Shown here: piece by piece, positions 54,290 to 61,024 of the stretch
Layout of the letters: every line of letters starts with the position of its first letter
Numbering within the stretch: position 1 is the first letter of the stretch
Source: Streptomyces sp. HUAS CB01
Lineage (GTDB): Bacteria > Actinomycetota > Actinomycetes > Streptomycetales > Streptomycetaceae
Length of the DNA: 64,000 nt
Direction: 5' to 3'
Assembly (NCBI RefSeq): GCF_030406905.1
Contig: NZ_CP129137.1
Location: 3,085,001 to 3,149,000, forward strand
The notes under the pieces: model-generated
The model's input: only the letters and a program-made list of their open reading frames with translations
Database searches by the model: none
What the model was told of the DNA's origin: nothing
Position numbers and translations under genes: made by a program

Positions 54290-55311
54290 GTGTGTCCCTT
54301 CGTCGTGGGTCGGTTCTCTGACGGTGCGGAGTCCGGGGTGAACCACGGCAGGGCCGTGGTGGTGGGACGGCCGTCCTCGGTGGAGGGGCCCGGCCGGTCC
54401 CTGGGCGGGGCGACGCGGTGCGCGGTGCGGTGCCGGCCGGGTTGCCGCGGCCGTACGCGGTCCACGACGGCCATCCCGATCCGGTACAGCGCCGCCGGGA
54501 CGACGACGGCCAGCAGGACCCAGAAGAGCGTCACGCCCCAGGGCCTGCCGACGCCCCAGGGCTGCTCGACGAGCACCTTCGAGCCGTACTTCACGGAGAC
54601 CTGGTAGTCGCCGTGGGCGCCCGCCGCCAGCTGGACGGGCAGCCTGATCTGCGCCTTCCGGCCCGGCTGCACGGTGCCCCGCCACTGCCGCTCCTCCCAC
54701 TGGGGCGCGAAGACGCCGTGGGCGGTACCGACCTGGAACACAGGGTTCTCGACCGGGGCGGTGCCGAGATTGCCGACGGTGAAGACGAGTTCACGCCCCG
54801 GCGGAGCGCCGAACCAGACGAGGAGGCCGCTCGACCCGCGCAGCTCGGCGGTCGCGAGCACGGCGAGCCGGCCGCCTTCCGACCGCGTCGGCAGCGGCGC
54901 CGTGGGATGGCCGGCGACCGTGAACGGCGTGTCCACGACGGCCCGTTCGCCGGTGACCGTGGCGACGTGCACCACGCAGGGACACGGTTCGGGAGGCTCG
55001 GCGACCGGCATCTTCCTGCTGAAGGCACCCCTGGCGTCGGTGGTGACGGCCCGCCCCTCGGCGTTGGCACAGGAGTTGGTGCCGCCGATCACCCCTCGGC
55101 CCGGCGCTGACTGCCCGCAGATCAGCAGCATCAGCAACGCCTCGGGCCGCCAGCCGGAACCGCTGACGGTGAGGTCACCGCCCTTGCCGGCCTGCTCGGC
55201 GGAGAGCCGCACGGCGGGCTTCGTGTCCGCGGCGGCGTACGGCGCGGGGACGGCGGCGAAGACCGCGACGAGGAGCACGGTCAGCAGCCGGGCGACGCCC
55301 GTCCGGCCCAC
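54286..55311 (-). CDS. Secreted membrane-anchored protein with neocarzinostatin-like beta domain
   Basis: This encodes about 341 residues. The signal peptide is VARLLTVLLVAVFAAVPAPY. A beta-rich domain follows with LTVSGSGWRPEALLMLLICG, the turn TTDARGAFSRKMPV and the cysteine run PEPCPCVVHVATV, a pattern like the neocarzinostatin/Ig-type domain. A second beta domain (~150-260) precedes a membrane segment near WVLLAVVVPAALYRIGMAVV and a basic cytosolic tail. The function is unknown. It is coupled to the LADTG gene (4-bp overlap). GTG 55311 was chosen. The frame stays open further upstream but that region looks non-coding. Confidence 0.75.
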   Translation of the reverse strand: MGRTGVARLLTVLLVAVFAAVPAPYAAADTKPAVRLSAEQAGKGGDLTVSGSGWRPEALLMLLICGQSAPGRGVIGGTNSCANAEGRAVTTDARGAFSRKMPVAEPPEPCPCVVHVATVTGERAVVDTPFTVAGHPTAPLPTRSEGGRLAVLATAELRGSSGLLVWFGAPPGRELVFTVGNLGTAPVENPVFQVGTAHGVFAPQWEERQWRGTVQPGRKAQIRLPVQLAAGAHGDYQVSVKYGSKVLVEQPWGVGRPWGVTLFWVLLAVVVPAALYRIGMAVVDRVRPRQPGRHRTAHRVAPPRDRPGPSTEDGRPTTTALPWFTPDSAPSENRPTTKGHT

Positions 55312-55769
55312 GGCGCGGCACGGCACGCCGGACGGGCGCCGGCGCGGCCCTGCTCCGAGGGTGCCGCGTGTCCCCGCGGGGGTCCGGGAGACGCCGGGGC
55401 GCCGACCGTGGCTCCGGGAGCGGGGTCGCGACCTCCCTGCGGCCGGGCCCCGGGCCCGGAGCCACGGCCCTCTGCCACGCGGATTCCGGCGACGGGCGCG
55501 GGCGCCCGTCGTCCCGGCAGCCGTCGTCCCGGCACCCGGAACGGCGACGCTCCCGGCGCCCGGCCCGGCGGCCCCGTTGCCCGGCCCGGCGGCCCGGGCA
55601 ACGGGCACCAGGCGTCCCGGCCCCAGGTCCCGGAGCGCGGTGCCCGCGCCGCGCCACCGTCCGCCACGGATCGGGCGCGCCCGCCGGAGGAGCTGCCGGA
55701 GCCATCTGCGCGGGGCCTCCGGGCGCCCTCGGACGTGGGCGCGGAGGGCCGGGGTGCGTGCTGCGCCGT
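55312..55769. other. Non-coding gap inside the surface-protein cluster
   Basis: This is 458 bp of extremely GC-rich repetitive DNA between two genes of the surface cluster, with one strong hairpin (55573-55605). An open frame runs through it from the downstream gene, but it is Arg/Pro/Gly-rich without any sign of a protein and is not counted as coding. Confidence 0.55.
55573..55605 (-). terminator. Hairpin in the surface-protein cluster gap
   Basis: CCCGTTGCCCGG (55573-55584) / CCGGGCAACGGG (55594-55605) is a perfect 12-bp stem with a 9-nt loop. It lies about 165 bp past the stop of the upstream surface-cluster gene. It may split the cluster into two transcripts. Confidence 0.5.
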
Positions 55770-56621
55770 TCACGGTCGGGCTCCCGCCTGTGCCAGGGTC
55801 CGTTCGGGTCCGTCGGGTCCGTCGGGTCGGCCGGGGGGCCGTCTGCGGCCGCGCCACAGTGCGAGGCCTCCCGCCGCGGCGCCGAGCGCCAGCACCGTGC
55901 CCGTCGCCGCGGCCCACGGCACGTACCGGGCGGAGACCGTCGCCTCGGCGGGCGCCGCGCCAGGGGCCGTGACCCGGAGGGTGACGTCGACGGAGTCGAG
56001 GGCGGGCGGATCGGGCCAGGGTTCGGTCAGTTCGACGCTCCGGCCGGGGCCCAGCTCGACCGGCAGGGCGCGGGCGGGGCGCCGCAGCAGTTCGCCGGTG
56101 AGCCCGTCGGCGCGTACGGCGAGGCGGGGCGCGAGCACGGTGTTGCCCCGGTTGACGAGGGTGTAGCGGAGGACGCGGCCCTCGACGCGGACGTCCTCCA
56201 CCGTGAGGGCGGCCAGCTCGGGCCCGGTGACGCGCACATGGACGCGTACCACCGCCTCACGGCCCCCGGCGGACACCACGACGCGGGCCGGCCGGTCGCC
56301 GGGGGACGCGGAGGCCGGGACCGTGACGGCGAAGGGCACATCCGCCCGGGTGCGGGCGGGGACGGTCACCTGGTCCTCGGCGAACGCCAGCCAGGCCGGA
56401 CCCGCGGCCCGCAGCCCCACCGTCAGCGGTTCCGCCCCCGGGTTGGTCACGGAGACCCTGTCCTCCATGACCGTGCCCGGTGGGCCCTCCAGGTAGGCGT
56501 ACGGCCTGCCGCCCGTCGCGGGCTCGACCGTCCAGTCCTGCCCGGCCGCCGCGGGCGCGGCCGCCCAGAGCACGGACAGCAGGGCGCCGGCCGCGGCGGC
56601 GAGTCGGGCGCGGGCCGGCAC
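55770..56621 (-). CDS. Secreted membrane-anchored protein, NEW3/DUF916-like
   Basis: This encodes about 283 residues. The signal peptide is LAAAAGALLSVLWAAAPAAA. The mature protein starts GQDWTVEPATGGRPYAYLEG, and VMEDRVSVTNPGAEPLTVGL is the pattern of DUF916/NEW3 beta-sandwich domains. A second beta domain and a membrane segment near ATGTVLALGAAAGGLALW follow, with a short cytosolic tail. Such proteins are cell-surface components and some bind peptidoglycan. The GTG at 56621 begins 2 bp after the stop of the LPKTG gene, so the two form an operon. Confidence 0.75.
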   Translation of the reverse strand: MPARARLAAAAGALLSVLWAAAPAAAGQDWTVEPATGGRPYAYLEGPPGTVMEDRVSVTNPGAEPLTVGLRAAGPAWLAFAEDQVTVPARTRADVPFAVTVPASASPGDRPARVVVSAGGREAVVRVHVRVTGPELAALTVEDVRVEGRVLRYTLVNRGNTVLAPRLAVRADGLTGELLRRPARALPVELGPGRSVELTEPWPDPPALDSVDVTLRVTAPGAAPAEATVSARYVPWAAATGTVLALGAAAGGLALWRGRRRPPGRPDGPDGPERTLAQAGARP

Positions 56622-56623
56622 GG

Positions 56624-57313
56624 TCAGCCCGCGGACCGCGGTCCGCGGCGGGTCAGCCACAGCACCCCGGCCGCCCCGGTCAGGAGCACCGTGCCGCCGA
56701 GCGTGCCGAGCGCGAGCGCGGAGTCGAGGGGGCCGGTCTTCGGCAGCTCGCCTGCTTCGGAGCCGGACCCGGAGCCGGACCCGCCGGACTGCGAACCGCC
56801 GCCGCCTGCGCCCTGCACGTCCAGTTCGAGCGACGGCTTCGGGTTGTTCCTGGGCGTGCACGTGGTCGTCGTACCGAGTGCCTTGATGGTGAGCACCCCG
56901 GCGGTGAAGGTGACCTTGCCGCTCTTGCCGGGGGTGTACGTACCGGTCAAGTCGTTGATCCTGATAGGGGTGTTGGCCGGGATCGCCTCGGCGTTCGGCG
57001 GCCCCGAGACCGGCACCCTGCCCTTCTCCGCCCCGCCGAGCTCGATGACCGCGCTCGGGTTCATGGCTCCCTTGCCGAGCTCCACCGGGCTGGACGAGAC
57101 GCCCTTCCGGAACGACATCGTGAGCTTGTAGCCGCTGCCGCTCCTGACGGCCTCGATGTCGATCGGCGACACCGCGCCCTTGGGCCCGATGGGCGTCTGG
57201 CACCGGTAGTCGACGTCCACGACGGCGGCATGGGCGGTGGGCGCGGCCGTCAGCACCACCGAGCCCGCCACCGCCGCTGCCAGCGCGAGAGCTGTCCGCT
57301 TCTGGTACGACAC
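56624..57313 (-). CDS. Secreted surface protein with LPKTG C-terminal anchor
   Basis: This encodes 229 residues. The signal peptide is ALALAAAVAGSVVLTAAPTA. One two-cysteine beta domain (~31-170) is homologous to the second domain of the LADTG protein (RCQTPIGPKGAVSPI versus SCKTPIGDKEAVSPV; TTTTCTP shared). A short Gly/Ser linker and the tail ELPKTGPLDSALALGTLGG with a hydrophobic segment and RRGPRSAG follow. LPKTG is a classical LPXTG sorting signal, so the protein may be covalently anchored. The start is GTG 57313 with GAGGGGAAC upstream. It is probably the first gene of the surface cluster. Confidence 0.85.
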   Translation of the reverse strand: MSYQKRTALALAAAVAGSVVLTAAPTAHAAVVDVDYRCQTPIGPKGAVSPIDIEAVRSGSGYKLTMSFRKGVSSSPVELGKGAMNPSAVIELGGAEKGRVPVSGPPNAEAIPANTPIRINDLTGTYTPGKSGKVTFTAGVLTIKALGTTTTCTPRNNPKPSLELDVQGAGGGGSQSGGSGSGSGSEAGELPKTGPLDSALALGTLGGTVLLTGAAGVLWLTRRGPRSAG

Positions 57314-57412
57314 CTCGAGTTCCCCTCATGCCGGAAGTCGCCGCACGTAACTGACGACACATCAGATCGGGCGCTCAAGGTACGCCGGGGCCCTTGTGGA
57401 GGGAAGACAAAG

Positions 57413-57433
57413 AGCACGGCGGATCGCCGTGCT
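57413..57433 (-). terminator. Intrinsic terminator after prsI
   Basis: On the minus strand AGCACGGCG-ATC-CGCCGTGCT (9-bp stem, 3-nt loop) is followed by CTTTGTCTT. It lies 36 bp past the stop of the anti-sigma kinase gene. A second, GC-only hairpin (57452-57468) lies just upstream. Confidence 0.85.
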
Positions 57434-57468
57434 CCACAACAGCTTCAAATCCCGGGGCCGGGCCCCGG

Positions 57469-57975
57469 CTAGGACGGGGCCGCGAGCTCCGCCCACACCG
57501 TCTTGCCCGTCATCCCCGGCGTCCTGACGACACCCCAGTCCAGGCACAGCCGCTGGACGATGAACATGCCGTGGCCACCGGGGCGGCCGGCGCGGTGCGG
57601 GGTGCGCGGCGCGGGCTGGCCGGCGCCGAGGTCGGTGACCTCCAGCCGGAGCACCTTGGCGTCGCTGGAGACGCGCAGCCGGTCGGGGCCTTCCGCGTGC
57701 AGGCAGGCGTTGGTGACCAGCTCCGAGACGACGAGGAGGACGTCCTCGGCGGCGGCGCGGCGGTCGGCGTTGGCGGCGGGCAGCCAGCCCCAGTCGTACA
57801 GGGCCTGCCGGGTGAAGTCGCGGGCGAGCGGGACGATGCCGCTGGCGTTCCCGAGTGCCAGGGTGCGCACCCGGCCGTCGGGCACGGCGGAGCCGGGTCC
57901 GCCGCCGACCTCGGCGGGGGCGCCGTCCGGCTCGGGGCCGAGGTCGCCCGGCGGATGCTGCCGGGTGGTGCTCAT
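57469..57975 (-). CDS. prsI: Anti-sigma factor serine kinase (PrsI-type, HATPase)
   Basis: This encodes 168 residues. After a Pro-rich N-terminus the RsbW-like HATPase domain shows the N-box LLVVSELVTNACLHAEGPDR, VTDLGAG (G1) and GRPGGHGMFIVQRL (G2). Such proteins bind a SigB-type sigma factor and phosphorylate a STAS antagonist. The STAS gene lies 160 bp upstream on the same strand and the sigma gene is divergent. I assign it to PrsI from my memory of the S. coelicolor prsI-arsI-sigI module; the kinase character itself is seen in the sequence. The start is ATG 57975. Confidence 0.92.
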   Translation of the reverse strand: MSTTRQHPPGDLGPEPDGAPAEVGGGPGSAVPDGRVRTLALGNASGIVPLARDFTRQALYDWGWLPAANADRRAAAEDVLLVVSELVTNACLHAEGPDRLRVSSDAKVLRLEVTDLGAGQPAPRTPHRAGRPGGHGMFIVQRLCLDWGVVRTPGMTGKTVWAELAAPS

Positions 57976-58134
57976 CAGCGCTTCACCTCACCGATTCACC
58001 AGTTCGCGTGTGGGTCGATACGGAGCGTGCGGGGCTCCGCACACTTTTGCGAGGGTTCCCGGAGGGATCCTTGCGGGGGTCTTCTGCCCGGCCGGATCAG
58101 GACGACACCCCCCTGTCCGGTCATGCGGCGGGAG

Positions 58135-58503
58135 TCACTCCGCGAGGGCCGCCTCGACCGAGTCGTGGACGGTGAAGACCGCCTCCGCACCGGTGATCTC
58201 GAAGACCCGGGCCACGACGGGAAGCATCCCGGCCAGATGGACCCCGCCCCCGGCGGCCTCGGCCCGGAGGCGGGCGCCGAGCAGCACGTTCAGCCCCGTG
58301 GAGTCACAGAACTCGAGGCGTGAACAGTCGACCACCAGGCGTGCACGGCCTTGATCGAGCGCGTCCTCGAGTGGCGCACGCAACAGTTCGGCGGTGTGGT
58401 GATCGAGCTCACCCGCCGGAGTCACCACTTCGCTCGGACCTTCGGTCCTGACATCCACCCGAAGGCGGCCTCGATTCGCACTGCCGACCGTCCCGCGGTC
58501 CAT
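58135..58503 (-). CDS. arsI: Anti-anti-sigma factor (STAS domain, ArsI-type)
   Basis: This encodes 122 residues. The STAS motif is RLEFCDSTGLNVLLGARLR, whose Ser in CDSTGL is the phosphorylation site. The N-terminus is LRVDVRTEGPSEVVTPAGEL. In the partner-switch model the unphosphorylated form releases the sigma factor from the kinase. It lies between prsI and the divergent sigI. ATG 58503 has GAGGA six bases upstream. The symbol rests on family plus remembered synteny with S. coelicolor. Confidence 0.92.
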   Translation of the reverse strand: MDRGTVGSANRGRLRVDVRTEGPSEVVTPAGELDHHTAELLRAPLEDALDQGRARLVVDCSRLEFCDSTGLNVLLGARLRAEAAGGGVHLAGMLPVVARVFEITGAEAVFTVHDSVEAALAE

Positions 58504-58611
58504 GCCCGTCCTCTTCGCCGATGACGTTGACGTCCGCAGAACATTACGCCTTCCGTACGCCGATCGGTAGCCGAACTCCCACGCAAATCGGACATACATG
58601 ACTTTCAATAC

Positions 58612-58641
58612 TTGCAACGTCCGGCAAGGAGCGGGTAGGGC
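58612..58641 (+). promoter_or_regulatory. Candidate sigI promoter
   Basis: TTGCAA (58612-58617) is 18 bp from TAGGGC (58636-58641), a weak housekeeping-type match 100 bp upstream of the sigI start. GGGTAG in the same place also resembles the -10 of SigB-type promoters, so autoregulation is possible. Confidence 0.4.
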
Positions 58642-58741
58642 TAGAGGGACACCACCGACACGGCCGGCTTTGGAGGCGCCGCACACCGCAGCACCACGTA
58701 TGGGCATCGGCAGCCATATGCCGAGAACGATGGAGGAGACC

Positions 58742-59701
58742 ATGTCACCCCGGCTCGACGAAACGCGTACCCCGAACGCGGCGTCGACACGCACGCACGA
58801 TCGCCTCGAGTCCCCCGAGCACGCCGGACGCCACGCGCCCGGCGCGTACGACGAGCACTCCCCGCACGGTCAGTACGGGCACACCGAGCAGTCCGAGGAC
58901 GTCGACCTTCCGGCACTCCCGCCGTTCGACGAGGTCGGCGCCGTGGACGCGCGCGCGCTGTCGAAGACGCTCTTCGCCCGCCTCGAAGCCCTCGAGGAGG
59001 GCACGCACGAGTACTCCTACGTGCGCAACACCCTCGTCGAACTCAACCTCGCGCTGGTCAAGTTCGCCGCCTCCCGGTTCCGCACCCGCAGCGAGCCGAT
59101 GGAGGACATCATCCAGGTGGGCACGATCGGCCTGATCAAGGCGATCGACCGCTTCGAGCTCAGCCGGGGCGTGGAGTTCCCCACGTTCGCGATGCCGACC
59201 ATCATCGGCGAGATCAAGCGTTTCTTCCGCGACACCTCCTGGTCCGTGCGCGTCCCGCGGCGGCTGCAGGAGCTGCGGCTGGACCTCGCGAAGGCGGGCG
59301 ACGAGCTCGCCCAGCAGCTCGACCGCGCGCCGACGATCGGCGAACTCGCCGAGCGCCTCGGCATCTCCCGGGACGAGGTCGTCGAGGGCATGGCCGCGAG
59401 CAACGCGTACACCGCGAGCTCCCTGGACGCCCAGCCCGACGAGGACGACTCCGAGGGCGCGCTGGCCGACCGCATCGGCTACGAGGACCACGGCCTCGAG
59501 GGCATCGAGTACATCGAGTCCCTGAAGCCCCTCATCGCCTCGCTGCCGCCGCGCGACCGCAAGATCCTGTCCCTCCGCTTCGTGGCGGGCATGACCCAGT
59601 CCGAGATCGGCGACGAGCTCGGCATCTCGCAGATGCACGTGTCGCGTCTGCTGGCCCGCACCCTGAACAGGCTCAGAAAGGGCCTCACGGTCGAGGAGTG
59701 A
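58742..59701 (+). CDS. sigI: SigB/SigF-family RNA polymerase sigma factor
   Basis: This encodes 319 residues. A variable N-terminal region of ~70 residues precedes sigma region 2 (VELNLALVKFAASRFRTRSE; EDIIQVGTIGLIKAIDRFEL; RGVEFPTFAMPTIIGEIKRF). Region 3 contains RVPRRLQELRLDLAKAGDEL, and region 4 contains SLPPRDRKILSLRFVAGMTQ and SEIGDELGISQMHVSRLLAR. This is the stress/development group lacking region 1.1. The divergent arsI and prsI suggest it is SigI. ATG 58742 has GGAGGAG upstream. The gene is followed by a strong terminator at 59725-59757. Confidence 0.95.
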   Translation: MSPRLDETRTPNAASTRTHDRLESPEHAGRHAPGAYDEHSPHGQYGHTEQSEDVDLPALPPFDEVGAVDARALSKTLFARLEALEEGTHEYSYVRNTLVELNLALVKFAASRFRTRSEPMEDIIQVGTIGLIKAIDRFELSRGVEFPTFAMPTIIGEIKRFFRDTSWSVRVPRRLQELRLDLAKAGDELAQQLDRAPTIGELAERLGISRDEVVEGMAASNAYTASSLDAQPDEDDSEGALADRIGYEDHGLEGIEYIESLKPLIASLPPRDRKILSLRFVAGMTQSEIGDELGISQMHVSRLLARTLNRLRKGLTVEE

Positions 59702-59724
59702 GTCCCCGCCCGCAGCGCCCGTCT

Positions 59725-59757
59725 GAAGGGTCCATTCCGTCAAGGGATGGGCCCTTC
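59725..59757 (+). terminator. Hairpin terminator after sigI
   Basis: GAAGGGTCCATTCC (59725-59738) pairs with GGGATGGGCCCTTC (59744-59757) along 14 bp, counting two G-U wobbles, with a 5-nt loop. It lies just past the sigI stop and before the DegT-like gene. Confidence 0.8.
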
Positions 59758-59782
59758 CGCCTTATTGACGGTGGGGTCCGGT

Positions 59783-61024
59783 ATGGGCCACATTGAGCCG
59801 GGGGTCCAGGGGGGCGGTGGGGGCATGGGGGAGGCGCTGGAAGCGCGGATGCGCGAACGCCTCGGCAGGGAGTGCCTGTACGTGCCGTCGTGCCGGCTCG
59901 GGCTGTACGTGGCGCTGCGCCACTGGTGCCGGCCCGGCGGTCGGGTGCTGATGTCGCCCGTCAACGACGACGTCATCTTCTTCGTGGTGCTGGCGGCGGG
60001 GCTGCGTCCCGTGCAGGCGCCCCTCGACGCGAGGGACGGCTCGATCGACGGGTCCGCCGTCCCCGAGGCGACCTGGCGGAGCCTGGACGCGGTCGTCACG
60101 ACCAATCTGTACGGCAACCCCGATCCGGCACCCGGGCTGCGCACCCGTTGCGACGCGCTCGGCATCCCGCTGCTGGAGGACGCGGCGCACGCGATCGGGT
60201 CGCGGATCGGCGGGCGGCCGGTCGGTGCGTACGGGGAGGCCTCCGTCTTCAGCCTCTCCAAGCACACCGCCGCCAAGACCGGGGGCTTCCTCGCGATCGC
60301 CGACCCGGAGCTGCGGGGCACCCTCAGGGACGCCCGCGACGCCCTCCTCGCCCCCTCGCGGCTCTCCGCCGAACTCGCCTACGCCTTACGGCCGTACGCG
60401 GAGGCGGGGGTGCGCGGGCTGCGCCTCGTCCGGGCGGCGCGGGCCGTGATGCGGCTCCTCGGCATGGAGGAGCGCGAGGAGATACGGATGCCGCTGCGGC
60501 CCGACGAGCTGAGACAGGCGGTCGCCGAGGCGCCGGCGCTCCCGCCGTTCCACTCCTGGGTGCGGGTCGACATGCACGACTACCGGATCAGCCCGGGGCG
60601 CGCCCGGCTCCGGCGCACCGCGCGGCTGCTCGACCGCCTCGACGACCGTCTCGCGGCCCATCTCGAAGGCACCCGGCGGCTGCTGGCGAGCCCCTGGGGG
60701 GCGCCCGGCCCCGGCCCGGTCCAGCCGCTCTTCCGCGTCCCGCTCCTGGTCGCCGACCGGGACGCGGCCGTCGCCGCGCTGGCCCGTCACCGCGTGACCA
60801 CCGGCTACCTCTACGACCCGCCGCTCGACGACTACGCATCCGAGCTCTTCAGCGATCCGTCGCCCGCCCCGGAACCGGCCCGCTGGTTCGCCCGCCACGC
60901 CCTGCCGGCCGACCCGCTCCAGGCGGACCGGATCATCGCCGTCCTCGACGCGGCGGGTGTGCGCCCGGCAACGGCCCCGCCGGGAACGGCTGCCGGCGGC
61001 CCCGAGGGCGGGGCCGGTGCCTGA
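59783..61024 (+). CDS. DegT/DnrJ/EryC1/StrS aminotransferase-like protein
   Basis: This encodes 413 residues. The PLP-dependent aminotransferase fold is suggested by ECLYVPSCRLGLYVALRHW, GIPLLEDAAHAIGSRIGGRP, VGAYGEASVFSLSKHTAAKT and GGFLAIAD. The Lys in SLSKHTAAK may be the PLP-binding residue, but the block is diverged from the canonical SxxKxx-type loop. It may make an amino sugar for a surface polysaccharide, which fits the flippase and hydrolase next to it. The ATG at 59783 was chosen; the in-frame ATG 59825 (MGEALEARM) is an alternative. Confidence 0.85.
   Translation: MGHIEPGVQGGGGGMGEALEARMRERLGRECLYVPSCRLGLYVALRHWCRPGGRVLMSPVNDDVIFFVVLAAGLRPVQAPLDARDGSIDGSAVPEATWRSLDAVVTTNLYGNPDPAPGLRTRCDALGIPLLEDAAHAIGSRIGGRPVGAYGEASVFSLSKHTAAKTGGFLAIADPELRGTLRDARDALLAPSRLSAELAYALRPYAEAGVRGLRLVRAARAVMRLLGMEEREEIRMPLRPDELRQAVAEAPALPPFHSWVRVDMHDYRISPGRARLRRTARLLDRLDDRLAAHLEGTRRLLASPWGAPGPGPVQPLFRVPLLVADRDAAVAALARHRVTTGYLYDPPLDDYASELFSDPSPAPEPARWFARHALPADPLQADRIIAVLDAAGVRPATAPPGTAAGGPEGGAGA

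Noticed and set aside
55312..55917. N-terminal extension of the neocarzinostatin-like surface protein by about 200 codons
   Set aside because: The frame is open but Arg/Pro/Gly-rich, and a signal peptide begins only near 55311. A long basic extension before a signal sequence is implausible.
57440..57470. tRNA-like TTCAAATCC near 57444
   Set aside because: No acceptor or anticodon stems can be formed around it. The surrounding hairpins are terminators of prsI.
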